NCBI GenBank assembly: GCA_027575765.1
Contig: JANBPT010000092.1
Span: 1 to 64,000 of the forward strand
DNA: 64,000 nt
Reading direction: 5' to 3'
From: Tieghemiomyces parasiticus
Lineage: Eukaryota; Kickxellomycota; Dimargaritomycetes; Dimargaritales; Dimargaritaceae
The translations under genes were made by a program, and so were the position numbers. Shown here piece by piece: positions 10,446 to 20,830 of the stretch (positions are counted from its first letter, which is position 1; every line of letters starts with the position of its first letter). The notes beneath the pieces were generated by a model. The model ran no database searches. It saw only the letters and a list, made by a program, of their open reading frames with translations, and was not told the origin of the DNA.

Positions 10446-12152
10446 GTGCTAAGGACGTCCATCCAGACCACTTCGTTGCTTACGACTCCCATTGCCATGT
10501 GGCGCCTGTCCGTCCACCGCTCCCTAGTAAACCGTTGCCTATTTTATCCTCTGAACTCAGCTTTCATAGCTTCTACTCATTCCCGATCTCAACGGATCTA
10601 TTGCAACTACTCGAATATGGGACCGGAATCCCCACCAACTATCCCTGCTCCCGGCACTACGACCCCGACGACAGCCATATCGGGTACGAAACGGCCCCAT
10701 GAAGCTATGGACGTCGTTACCCCGTGTGAAGTCACCGCCAGCGTGGCGGCTCCCGCTGAATCGACCGGGGACCCGAGCGTGGCCGCCATCGGTGCGCCCA
10801 CTCCCACTGAAGTAACACTCACTCCAACGCATGTGGACGGAAGGTCCGCCAAAGGTCAAGGAAAAGGTAAACGGGGTGGACCGGACAAGCGCCGAGGCGG
10901 GGCCCGAGAGCCCTGGGGACGGCCCGCGACTGACGGCACCGCCGAACCTCGCGAGAACAGCGAGCCGCGTCAGCCCAAACGTAAGGTCGCTTTACTCATG
11001 AGTTTCTGCGGCACGGATTACCAGGGCATGCAAATCAACGATAACGCGCGCACTATCGAAGGCGAACTGTTCCAAGGGCTGGTCAAGGCCGGGGCCGTTT
11101 CTCAGGCAAACGCCGACAGCTACAAGAAGATCAGCCTAGGCCGGGCGGCCCGGACGGACAAGGGCGTCCACGCGGCAGGCCAGGTCGTATCGTGCAAGAT
11201 CATCGTGGAGGATCCGGACATCGTAACCAAGATCAACGCAGCTCTACCACCGGCCATCCGGGTATGGAACTACGCCCGCGTCGTGGGATCGTTCGACCCG
11301 CGCAAAGCGTGCGACTCCCGAATCTACGAGTACCTCCTGCCGACCTACGTGTTTTTACCGCCACGCCCTAAGCCTGATCCCATGCCGGACCTGACTGCGG
11401 CGGCAGCGGCTGGCGAGCGCGGTCTCCGCTCTACCTCCGTCCAGATGACCGAGCGACGGGCCTACCGGATCCCGCCGGAGACCCTTGAACGGGTCCGGGT
11501 GGCTCTGCACCGGTACGAAGGTTCGCACAATTTCCATAACTTCACCATTGCCAAGAAATTCCACGACATGAGCGCTCGCCGCTTTATCAAGTCTTTCACC
11601 GCCAGCGACCCCTTCGTGCGGGACGGTACCGAGTGGCTCAGCCTCAAGGTCCACGGACAGTCATTCATGATGCACCAGATCCGCAAGATGGTGGGGCTGG
11701 TTATCCTCATGGTCCGGGCCGACTTGCCCGAGACCGAGATATTTGCGCAGGCTGTACGCGAGCCCAAACTCAATCTCCCCAAGGCCCCCAGCCTGGGTCT
11801 GCTGCTGGAACGTGTGGTGTTTGACTCATATAACCGTAAGGTGCAGGCCACCGCCACCCAGAAGGGCGGCGAGGACGAGCGGCCTCCGATTGTGTTTGAC
11901 CCGTACCAGTCGGAAATTGATGCCTTCCGCGAGTCGTTTATCTACTCGCAGATCATCGCCACCGAGAAGGCCGAGGACGTATTTGATTCGTGGCTCCTGC
12001 ACTTCGAGGCTTTCCCCGAGTATTTCCCGTTCTTAGCCTCCGGCGGTAAAGTCCTGGACCAGGACTGCGTGGTGCGCGACTCGGCGCCCTTGCCGACTGA
12101 CCAAGGTGAGCACGAGAACGAGCTAGCGGTCGGCGACGACGACGCCGCCTAA
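10446..12152 (+). CDS. PUS1: tRNA pseudouridine synthase, Pus1/TruA family
   Basis: Isomerises uridines to pseudouridine in tRNA (and in some mRNAs and snRNAs for Pus1). Single exon, 568 residues, close to yeast Pus1. The core begins at KVALLMSFCGTDYQGMQ (about residue 180). It includes the Pus1-type TIEGELFQGLVKAG and the catalytic loop LGRAARTDKGVHAAGQVVSC, whose Asp in ARTDKG is the nucleophile. SFMMHQIRKMVGLVI is the conserved C-terminal block. The start is ambiguous. ATGs at 10446 and 10497 give an arginine- and serine-rich leader without acidic residues that looks mitochondrial, while the ATG at 10617 (MGPESPP) removes it. Residues 60-180 are low-complexity Pro/Ala/Thr then basic. The substrate position was not tested; Pus1 is preferred over Pus3 from the core motifs. 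Confidence 0.9.
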   Translation: MLRTSIQTTSLLTTPIAMWRLSVHRSLVNRCLFYPLNSAFIASTHSRSQRIYCNYSNMGPESPPTIPAPGTTTPTTAISGTKRPHEAMDVVTPCEVTASVAAPAESTGDPSVAAIGAPTPTEVTLTPTHVDGRSAKGQGKGKRGGPDKRRGGAREPWGRPATDGTAEPRENSEPRQPKRKVALLMSFCGTDYQGMQINDNARTIEGELFQGLVKAGAVSQANADSYKKISLGRAARTDKGVHAAGQVVSCKIIVEDPDIVTKINAALPPAIRVWNYARVVGSFDPRKACDSRIYEYLLPTYVFLPPRPKPDPMPDLTAAAAAGERGLRSTSVQMTERRAYRIPPETLERVRVALHRYEGSHNFHNFTIAKKFHDMSARRFIKSFTASDPFVRDGTEWLSLKVHGQSFMMHQIRKMVGLVILMVRADLPETEIFAQAVREPKLNLPKAPSLGLLLERVVFDSYNRKVQATATQKGGEDERPPIVFDPYQSEIDAFRESFIYSQIIATEKAEDVFDSWLLHFEAFPEYFPFLASGGKVLDQDCVVRDSAPLPTDQGEHENELAVGDDDAA

Positions 12153-12970
12153 TGGTTCGTGTCATTTTATTTTTGATCACTACCTCTATTCTCTGAACGT
12201 TTATATATACAAATACTGGCCTTTGACCCATCTAGCCAGTCTAATAAACCGATTAGAGTACCCCTCGTCCACTGGCATATGTATACACAGTGGCGATTGC
12301 GACACCGCGGCGCCTGACGCGGGTGGATGGGTCTATTAGGCGTCACCTTCATGCGGGCCCATCGCCTCAGTTCCCTGTTGAGCAAATGGCCACCACATTC
12401 CAAGGTTCAATCCTGGGGTGATACTGTTGTGGCGGTATCAATTATCCCGCCATCCGAACTGGTGCATCAGGAGGCGAACAGGTAGTTGAAGATTAATTCT
12501 AAAAGCGGAAGGTCGGACGCCATGTCATTACTATGGCTTGGCGCTTCCTCTGTTGTGAATATGCCACTGGTGCGATGGCTTACCAACCTGGTCGATAAAG
12601 ACCTATATGTAACGCTTGGCACAGAGATTCCTAAACATAGCCGACAGCGGTGCTGAGGGGCCCACTGTGAGACACTTATAAGGCTTAATTTTTAATCCCT
12701 GCCTGCACTGGTTGTCGCTCAAACGTTCCGTCATTTCTGTTTACGTAAGCAGACGGATAGTGGATTGCCTAATGCCTTTGAAGTAGAATATATATATATC
12801 TATGGAAATCGATAGATAAAAGACCTGGCCAGGGAAAAACTATGGAGGGGGGAAGAAAAACCTGCAAATCACAGCCTTCAAAGGGCGCTGTGGTTAGCCC
12901 TAACCATCCTAAAAACAAGAAAAGAATTCCCGGCCGGACTAAGGTGCCAGATGGACCTAAAAGTGCGAAA
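12153..12970. other. 3' spacer between convergent genes
   Basis: Lies between the pseudouridine synthase and C1-THF synthase stop codons and presumably holds both 3' ends. A B-box-like GGTTCAATCC at about 12405 has no matching A box or cloverleaf, so no tRNA is called. A short (TA)n run lies at about 12790. Confidence 0.55.
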
Positions 12971-15900
12971 TTAGAACAGTCCATGGACCTTGCCCGTCTC
13001 GGGGTCTAGGTCAACATCGTAAAAGCACGGCCGAGTGGGCAGACCAGGCATAGTCTGCATCTCGCCAAGCAGTGGATAAATGAACCCAGCGCCAGCGCTA
13101 AGCCGCACGTCGCGGACAGGCACGGTGAATCCCGTGGGCACACCCTTCAGCGTGGGATCGTGGGACAGGCTAAGGTGAGTCTTGGCCATACAGATGGGCA
13201 AACCGCCGTATCCCTGTTGAGTGTAGGTGGCGATCTTGGCCCGCGCCTTATCAGAGTATTCGACCCCAGCTGCGCCGTACATCTCACGCGCAATGGTTTC
13301 AATCTTGCGCTCAATGGGCTCCGCCACGTCGTAGAGGAACCGGAACGTCGGATTCTTCGCATCGGCGGTGGGCTGCTGTGGCTCGCAGATGGACACCAAG
13401 TGCCGGGCCAGCTCGACGGCGCCCTGGCCACCGTGGGCCCAGTTACTGCAAGGGGCGGCGGCGGCGGCTCCGGCTTCTAAAGCCAGGCGCTGCACCAGAT
13501 CGAGTTCCTTGGGCGTATCGGATTCGAACTGGTTGATGGCCACTACGACGGGTACGCCAAACTTTTCGGCGTTCTGGATGTGCTTGGCCAGATTCTGGCA
13601 GCCGGCTTCCAACAGGTCCAGGCTCTCCTGGACGTAGGCATCTGGGAGAGGCTTACCGGGCGTGACAGCCGGGCCGCCGCCGTGCATCTTCAGGGCACGG
13701 GTGGTGGCCACCAGGACTACAGCATCCGGTACCAGGCCAGAGACGCGACACTTAATGTCAAAGAATTTTTCCATGCCAATGTCGGCGCCGAACCCAGCTT
13801 CGGTCACCACATAACCCGGCCCACTGCCACCAGTCTCGCCCGGATCAGTGCCGGACAGCTTGAGTGCGATTCGGTCGGCCAGGACGGAGGAGTTTCCGTG
13901 GGCAATGTTGGCGAACGGACCGGCGTGTACAAACACCGGGGTACCCTCTAGCGTCTGCATGAGGTTAGGGCGCAGGGCGTCCTTCATGAGCACGGCCAAG
14001 GCCCCACCGGCGCCCAGATCGTCCGCGGTGATAGGCTCGCCCGCACGGGAGCTGGCCACCACCATGCGACCCAGGCGCTCGCGGAGATCACGCAGGGAGG
14101 TACTGAGGGCCAGGACGGCCATGCATTCGCTGGCCACGGCGATATCAAAACCGGTCTGGCGCTCGTGGCCCTGTTCAGTGGGATTCTGACCCACGGTCAC
14201 GCGGCGCAGGAAGCGGTCGTTGGTGTCGACCACGCGGTTCCACGTGATGGTCTCGGGGTCAATATCGAGGCGGGCGAAGCGGTGGATCTCGTCCTCGTTC
14301 AAGTCATCGGGATGGGTGGCGGTGATACCCAGTCGGGCCAGGCGGCCCAGCATGACCGGTGAGAACTTGCGCAAGCCCTTGATGGTCGGGCATAGGCGGC
14401 CAAACAGGGCCCGGTCGGACTGGGTGGACTCGTGGAACATGCGCGCGTCGATAGCCGCTGCCAGCAGGTTATTGGCCGCGGTGACGGCGTGGATGTCGCC
14501 CGTCAGGTGTAGATTGAACTCGTCCATTGGGATGACCTGCGAGTAACCGCCGCCGGCCGCCCCGCCTTTGATGCCGAAGGTAGGGCCCTGCGAGGGCTGG
14601 CGCACGCAGGCGAAGGCCACTTTGTTAAGGTGGGCACCCAAGGCCTGGCACAGCCCAACGGTGGTAGTGGACTTTCCCTCACCCAGAGGAGTGGGGGTGA
14701 TACTGGGGGGGGGCAAGAAGGTGCAGAGGGGAGAACAGTTGGGTAAATTAGGAACGCCATCGCCAAGCAGCACCGAGATGAGGGTGGGGGCCAGGAGAAT
14801 CGACTCAGTACGGACCCCGGTAAGGTTACGTCCTGGTGATGAATGGGACTTACCCGGCCACAATGATGTACTTGCCGTCCTGACGGTGGTCTAGACGCTT
14901 AAGCACATCGAGCCCGACCTTGGCCTTGTATTTACCAAACAGATCGTATTCGCTGGGCAGCAGCTGAAGCTCCTCCAGCAGGTTGGCAATGGGCTTGGGG
15001 GACTGGGCCATAGCAATGTCAATGTCAGACGGCACTGGGCTCTGAAGTTCAAGAGGGTTAGGGGTGACACGGCGGACGAGGAACTGTTCGTAGGCGCGGC
15101 GGGCGCCTTCGTAGGTATTCTGCAGGAGCATGGCCACGGTCATGGGACCCACACCCCCGGGTACCGGGGTAATCTTGGAGGCCACGGCGGATGCACTGGC
15201 AAAGTCCACGTCACCCACCCAGCGCACACCGGCTTTCTTGGTGGCGTCGGGGACAGCGTTCATGCCCACGTCAATCACTACGCATCCGGGCTTCAGCCAG
15301 TCACCTGGGATGAAGCTGGCCTGGCCGATCGCCACGACCAAAACGTCGGCGGTGCGCACGATGGCCTCCAAATTTTGGGTGTGCCGGTGGCACAGGGTGG
15401 CGGTGGCATTCTCGCGGGTGAGGAGGGCGAACACCGGAGTACCCACGATGTCGCTGCGGCCCACGACTACTGCCTTTTTGCCAGCCAACGTCACACCAGA
15501 CCGACGCAGCAATTCCAGGCAGCCCTTCGGGGTACACGGTAAGAAATAAGGTTCGGCCTGGCGCTTGGAAAGGTTACCGATATTGAGCGGGTGGAATCCG
15601 TCCACATCCTTGTGTGGGCTGATGGCGTAGACGGCCTCCTGGGGATCGAGGTGGTCGGGGATGGGTAGCTGCACCAGGATACCATGCACGGACGGGTCGT
15701 GGTTGAGGTCAGTGATCAGGCGCATGAGCTCGGCCTGGGTCACAGTGGTCGGCAGCTGGTGGTGGGCGAAGGCCATTCCCACTTCGGCGGCGGCACGGTT
15801 CTTTTGACGCACATACACGCTCGAGTCGTCCTGGGCGCCCACCTGGATAATGGCCAGACTAGGTTGGAACGCCGGGTGCTGAGCGCGGTACTCGGCGATC

Positions 15901-16187
15901 GACGCCTTGACGGTCTGGCGGATGTCGGCCGCAATGGCCTTGCCGTCGATGATCTCGGCACCCATGGTAGCGGGGCTGGTGTGGAAGGCGCGGGTGGGCG
16001 GGTGAGGAGAGCGGGAATCGGGGCGGGGTGAGAGTAGAGAATGCGGGAAAAGACAATGGGATAGACGGCGACGAGAGGGCGGGCACACCGAGCGGGTAGG
16101 GAGGACGGCTGGAGCTGGGGAAGTGACAGTTGCCGTCTTAAGCAACGGGAGCGTCGGGCTGGCGGCGGTGGACCGGAAGGCGGCCAT
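12971..16187 (-). CDS. C1-tetrahydrofolate synthase, trifunctional
   Basis: Carries methylene-THF dehydrogenase, methenyl-THF cyclohydrolase and formate-THF ligase activities, interconverting one-carbon folates for purine, thymidylate and methionine synthesis. Two exons, 16187-14854 and 14702-12971, with a 151-nt intron (GTAAGT, C-run before the acceptor). Splicing restores [19 protein letters not shown], the ligase nucleotide-binding loop. The first exon carries [20 protein letters not shown] and [15 protein letters not shown] of the dehydrogenase domain; the second ends with the family-typical C-terminus (KVHGLF). From MGAEIIDGK (ATG at 15965) the product is 947 residues, the length of cytosolic yeast Ade3. 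The in-frame ATG at 16187 adds a 74-residue Arg/Ser/Pro-rich leader ending RAFHTSPAT, which fits a mitochondrial presequence (1021 residues in all). The frame stays open to 16538. Either or both starts may be used. Confidence 0.95.
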
Positions 16188-17120
16188 GGGACTGGCGCAG
16201 ACGGAACTACGGATGCGGTAGGTGGCCAGCACGCGCACGCACGAGTGGGAACCGAAACGGCCGCCGCCTGCCAATGTAGCCTCAGTTCCAAGTATGGTCA
16301 GCTGGCCGGGCGGTTGCTGTACCGCAAGCACCCGTGCGAACGACGCCATCCGGCGAGGCCTACGGAGGGCTGCTGCACCAGTAACACTCTGCGCGGTGGC
16401 GGCCGAGAGAGTACGCGGCGCCATGTGAATTGGGAGGGACGGGCGAGCGCCAGGCCAATAGATGGGGAACGAATTAAATCTAGTGGGTGGGAGGGGAGGG
16501 CTCCTAAAATTAAAAGCGGCGGGAGGATACTCAATCAACCGTGGTGGAGGCGTTGGGGATGGAATGAAGTCAGTATATCGGGCAGACAGTTAAGTAATTG
16601 CTGCTGCAAAGGCGAGAAGGAGCGAGTGGGACGTTTCGCCAGGTCCACTGGGACTATGGGGTCACCGCTGCGGGTGCAATTACCATGGACCACAGGCGGG
16701 GAATTTGTGGCCGTATGTGGAAGCGAGGTGGGGGGAGGGGAGCACCAGGCCGAAGCTGTGGTCCGTGGTCTTGGCCTCCAAGCCCTTTGGTAAGCCATCT
16801 CTAGCCCACAATACCGCTGGTTTCAACTCCCCCAACTACTCGACTAAGGTTCCAGCCACTTGGCCCCATCCCCGGCGGCCATTTGAAACGCAAAACGAGA
16901 CCTGGGGAGGCGGCGCGGTGGGCTTTCAATCCATATTACAGAACCAACACCGCCGGAGCAATGTACACATAATTTGGCCCCAACTACCAGCAGAGGGGCC
17001 TTTCACCAACCGTGCGCATACCACTTTATTCAATCCGAGTACTGGGAGAGGTTTGCACCTAATTAAAGATGCCGCTTAGAGGCCATATATCTAGCCCAGA
17101 GTCACCTTGCTTATCACCCA
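16188..17120. other. C1-THF synthase 5' region and CCS1 3' flank
   Basis: 16188-16538 remains open in frame with C1-THF synthase and is GC-rich; it is probably the leader, though further N-terminal coding is possible. The rest shows no gene. Confidence 0.5.
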
Positions 17121-18448
17121 TTAGAGATTTGTATTACCGGCGGCTTGGGCTTCCTCCCATAGCGTCTTACCCGAGCACTCACAGATGCGTTTGTTGTTTT
17201 GGAAGGCACCTGCCGACCGGGCAATGATACCGCACAGGATCCCGTCTGCCGGGCCGCCTGTGTCGGCCACGGTCTGCTGGCTGGTGCGCTCGGTGACCAC
17301 CAGGGATCGGCCGATAAGCTCGTCGAGACGCACCCGGCGAGTTTCGACCAAGAGGCTGCCCCAGCCATTGGCCTCTACATTTATATCGCCAAGGACGCCC
17401 GCTGGCAAGGAAGCTGCGCTGGGGTCGGACGAGTCTGCGGCGGTGCCACGGTAGATGTTGCCCGTCGTGATGGCGCCCTGAGAAATGTTGCCGTTGGCGT
17501 GGATCGCCACTCCGTAGGGACCCGGTTTTAGGCCGCTGACCGTAATGTCCACTGCGCACATGTTGGTATCCAGTTGGACGAAGCGCGCCAGCCCTGTTCG
17601 CCGGGGCACGTCGCGTGGCCGCGAGATTTCCCGTAGGTCGTCGCTGTCGTGGAACATACACACCGCGGCGCCTAGGTTCTTGCCTGTAATAAAGTGGATA
17701 CCAGTCATAGCCAGCGCAGGAGTCAGGACCTTGGCGTGGGTCATCAGTATCGACGGAGTCCTAGCCCTGATTTCATCGTATACAAACCCCAAAAGAGGGG
17801 CCCGAAAAATAAAATCGGTCATGACTTACCTGTGGCCGAGGATTGCCCACGCACAATCACGGTCTTGCCTGTTTGCCTCAGGGCAGTGCAGACCGCCGAT
17901 GGTGGGGCTGGTGGCATATTCCAGGGTTCGCGGATGGGTTTCGTTGGAACAGTTAGTTTAATCCAGTTGGCTTATCCGGCATGCATTGTGCCGACCTCCA
18001 GCATCTGCGAATCAGCGATACCTTATCGCGACGGAATAAGCGCACGGTCTCTTACCTGTGCCCACCACGGTGACTTTCTTGTGTTCTAGATCAATATCGA
18101 ATCGATCGATACCTGAATGGATAAGGGTGGTAGTGGAATATCTCTGAATGTTAAATCATAGCCTAGAATGACAATAGACCAATGGGCATGCCTCGGACAG
18201 ACAAACTCACTGAGATTGTAACTTACCTTGGGTCTGACCGAGAGCTCGTTCGACGGCCGAGACGCAGCTCTTACAGGTCATATCCACGGCGAACTCCGTC
18301 TAAAGGGCGGGTATAGGGAATATCAGGTATGACCGTAAGCTGTAAGCCGTAGTAGTTCGGGGGTAAGGCTATAAAGCTCTAAGAGCCAAGCGATATTAGC
18401 TTACAGGTACACCCATAGAGGTAAATCGGAACCTACCTTGAATGACAT
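17121..18448 (-). CDS. CCS1: copper chaperone for superoxide dismutase
   Basis: Delivers copper to Cu/Zn superoxide dismutase (Sod1) in cytosol and mitochondrial intermembrane space. Five exons: 18448-18437, 18299-18227, 18112-18056, 17907-17830 and 17683-17121. All junctions are GT-AG and phases agree, giving 260 residues (yeast Ccs1 is 249). Domain 1 is an HMA-type copper-binding domain with MTCKSC at residues 11-16. Domain 2 is SOD-like (LGAAVCMF, then SGLKPGPYGVAIHANG). Domain 3 ends with CEC at residues 241-243, the CxC motif that passes copper and the disulfide to Sod1. The SOD-like region lacks the full histidine copper site of an enzyme, as expected for a chaperone. The last exon can be read open into the preceding intron, but that reading would lose domain 1. 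The first coding exon is only 12 nt. Confidence 0.92.
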
Positions 18449-19092
18449 GGCTGACTGAAGAAAGCGTGTTATTAATGTTAAGTAAGCCGGCCTGGCGTAG
18501 TAGTCGGGAAATGGGCAGAGGTTTAGGAAACGGAATCAGGGTCGAGGTAAGTATGGCAATTCAAACCGTCCAAAGTTCAGTCCGGGTGTGCTTCTTCATA
18601 TAGGCTCGACTAGCCTACGTAAGTGACGAGGCTGGCAGATTCTTACCCGCCCCTATAAGCTCAAGTCCCCAGCCTCCCAGCCGAGAGTGCTCTCCCAACT
18701 GGACGTCACTAGAATGATGAGGCATTTTCATCTGGCGCTGATTAGAATAAGGCTCGGATTTCGGCCAGACCCGGAACTGTCCCATCGTGGGATTTATATT
18801 TTGGAACGCCAGTTCCACGGCTTCCTACTTGTAAGCTAACGGTGGAGGCCTGAGACATGTTTGTTTACCTTCAACCCTTGTTATCCAGAGCTTCGGCCAA
18901 CTGTCCTGCCTAATAGTTAGACTTCAACCTTGACAGCCGAGTACGCCAGACCGATTTAGGAATTGTGGTTCAGCCCCTATCAGCCCGCCATTCTGCCGAC
19001 ATCTCTAGACCACATCACCCGCCCTCCACCTCGATAACACCTGGCGCCGACCCTTCTGTCCAGACCCAAAACCAAACGTCCTCGTAATCGCT
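18449..19092. other. divergent promoter region CCS1 / UBE2S-like
   Basis: Shared upstream region of two divergent genes. Nothing else recognised. Confidence 0.5.
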
Positions 19093-20303
19093 ATGGTAGG
19101 CCGCACATCTTCCTAGGTCACTCAAACACCGATTCTCCCAGGAATCTGGTGACCCACTGATGCCAACGGGCTTCACCTAGAGCCTTTCACTTATCGGCGC
19201 TGCCTTCCGGCCTCTCCCCCCCCGCATCTCGCACTCCTCCTAGGAAAACTTTGCCCCGACCGTCGTTCGCCGTATTGCCAAAGAGCTACAGGCGCTGCAG
19301 CAAAGCCCGCCTGAAGGCATCCGCGTACTCATCAACGAGGAGAACTTGGCCGACATCCAAGCCTGGATTGCTGGACCCGGTAAGTTCTAAACTCGCTACC
19401 AATGGAGCCACTGGACGCCACCTTGACCTCATCAAAAGCAGCGGAGTCGAAACCGGGCTATGTAAGCTAGTCTGATGATAGTGCTATGATGGCTAACCGA
19501 TGGTGGTCTAATTTATATATTCCCTACCACAGCTGGCACCCCCTACCATGGCGGCTACTTCAAAGTTAGGCTGCAACTGGGTAGCGATTTCCCCAATGCC
19601 CCACCACAAGGTAAGCGGCTAATTGGGTCAGTACCAATGAACGGATTCTAGGCTATAATTCCCTGACAGCGTGGACCCATTACCTTTCGGCCTCAACCGT
19701 CTTAACCCTATGCGTACTCGCCCGACTGTATTGCACAGGCTACTTTGTCACCAAAATCTTCCACCCTAATGTGTCCGCCAGCGGGGAAGTGTGCGTCAAC
19801 ACGCTCAAAAAGGACTGGAAACAGGAGCTCGGGATTTCGCACATTCTGCTGGTAAGTGCAGCCGATAGAGCTAGACTCCTGGGGGAGTGAGGCATCGCAG
19901 AGCTACATTAATTGTCCAATATTTAAGGCTAATAGCTTCCCAGGCTATTTTCAACGCCGTTCATATCTTGATACCCCCCCCAAAAAAAATGCAGACTGTT
20001 AAGTGTTTGCTGATTGTCCCTAACCCTGAGTCCGCCCTTAACGAAGAGGCCGGTAAGCTCCTACTGGAACGATACGACGATTACGCTCAGCACGCTCAGC
20101 TGATGACCCAAATCCACGCCGCCCAGGTCCCACCGGGATTGGATTATCTGGTCCAGGAAGCTACCGGTGGGTCCGCGCTACCGACTTCCGGGTCACCGGT
20201 GTCGACATCACCCGCCGAGGTGTCCGATAAGATGACTGGCAAAGCTCCCGAGGCTAAGAAGAAAGCGCTAGATAAGAAAAAGAAGGCTCTAAAACGGCTC
20301 TAA
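19093..20303 (+). CDS. UBE2S: ubiquitin-conjugating enzyme E2 S-like
   Basis: E2 of the UBE2S family, which extends K11-linked ubiquitin chains on substrates of the anaphase-promoting complex. Proposed exons: 19093-19095, 19244-19379, 19533-19610, 19739-19851 and 19995-20303, giving 212 residues (human 222). Conserved blocks are [35 protein letters not shown] with catalytic Cys91, and [17 protein letters not shown]. The C-terminal tail is lysine-rich and ends KKALKRL, matching the tail of human UBE2S (ending RRL) that docks on the APC/C. Exons 2-5 are well supported. The first exon is inferred: an ATG followed at once by GTAGGC, joined to a frame starting GAAAAC. Another start further upstream is possible. 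Confidence 0.9.
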
Positions 20304-20830
20304 ACGCTACAACCTAATGTTATGATTGCGTAGCGGACTGTACTCGTGGCAGGCGTTTACAATAAATATCAATGACCAGCACAGCCCCACTGAGCTGAAG
20401 ATTGCCACGTGCAAGAGGGTTTTAGACCACCTTTTCGCAACCATTAAATTTCTTGCCTGCAAATTGACCAGGGCCTAGAAAACCCAGTCGATTGGAGCGG
20501 GTTGATAGGAAAAAAGAGTGCTGCGGTAACTAGGGGGGGGATTTTTCCAATGGGAAAGAATTCGCAACATGTGGCTCTCGGGACAGACAGGAGGAGAGCA
20601 GCGTCACCCATAGGGTGCGCCTATGGCGAATAGTAGCGGACGCCGAGTGTTCGCTGTGGGTGTCCGCCTAGCCCGCCGCCGCCGCGCGGTACTCGCCCCA
20701 CCTTTGCCCAACCTATAGATCATTGCCTATTCGCCACCAGCCCGATCGGCTAGCCGCACATGCTTTCGCCTGTTGCTTTCATTCCTGGCAGTTTCCCTCA
20801 TTACCCCTATCCTTTTATTTCATCGTGACC
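20304..20830. other. spacer UBE2S / TIM44
   Basis: 3' end of the E2 gene and promoter of TIM44. A run of eight G lies at about 20535. No gene seen. Confidence 0.5.

Noticed and set aside
10118..10702. 194-codon + strand frame overlapping the start of the pseudouridine synthase
   Set aside because: No recognisable features and in a different frame from the conserved enzyme.
12395..12425. GGTTCAATCC resembling a tRNA B box
   Set aside because: No A box or acceptor stem at the expected distance.
17684..17822. Continuous reading of the CCS1 last exon up to an ATG at 17822
   Set aside because: It is intron sequence: splicing at 17683/17830 joins the SOD-like domain to the copper-binding domain in phase.
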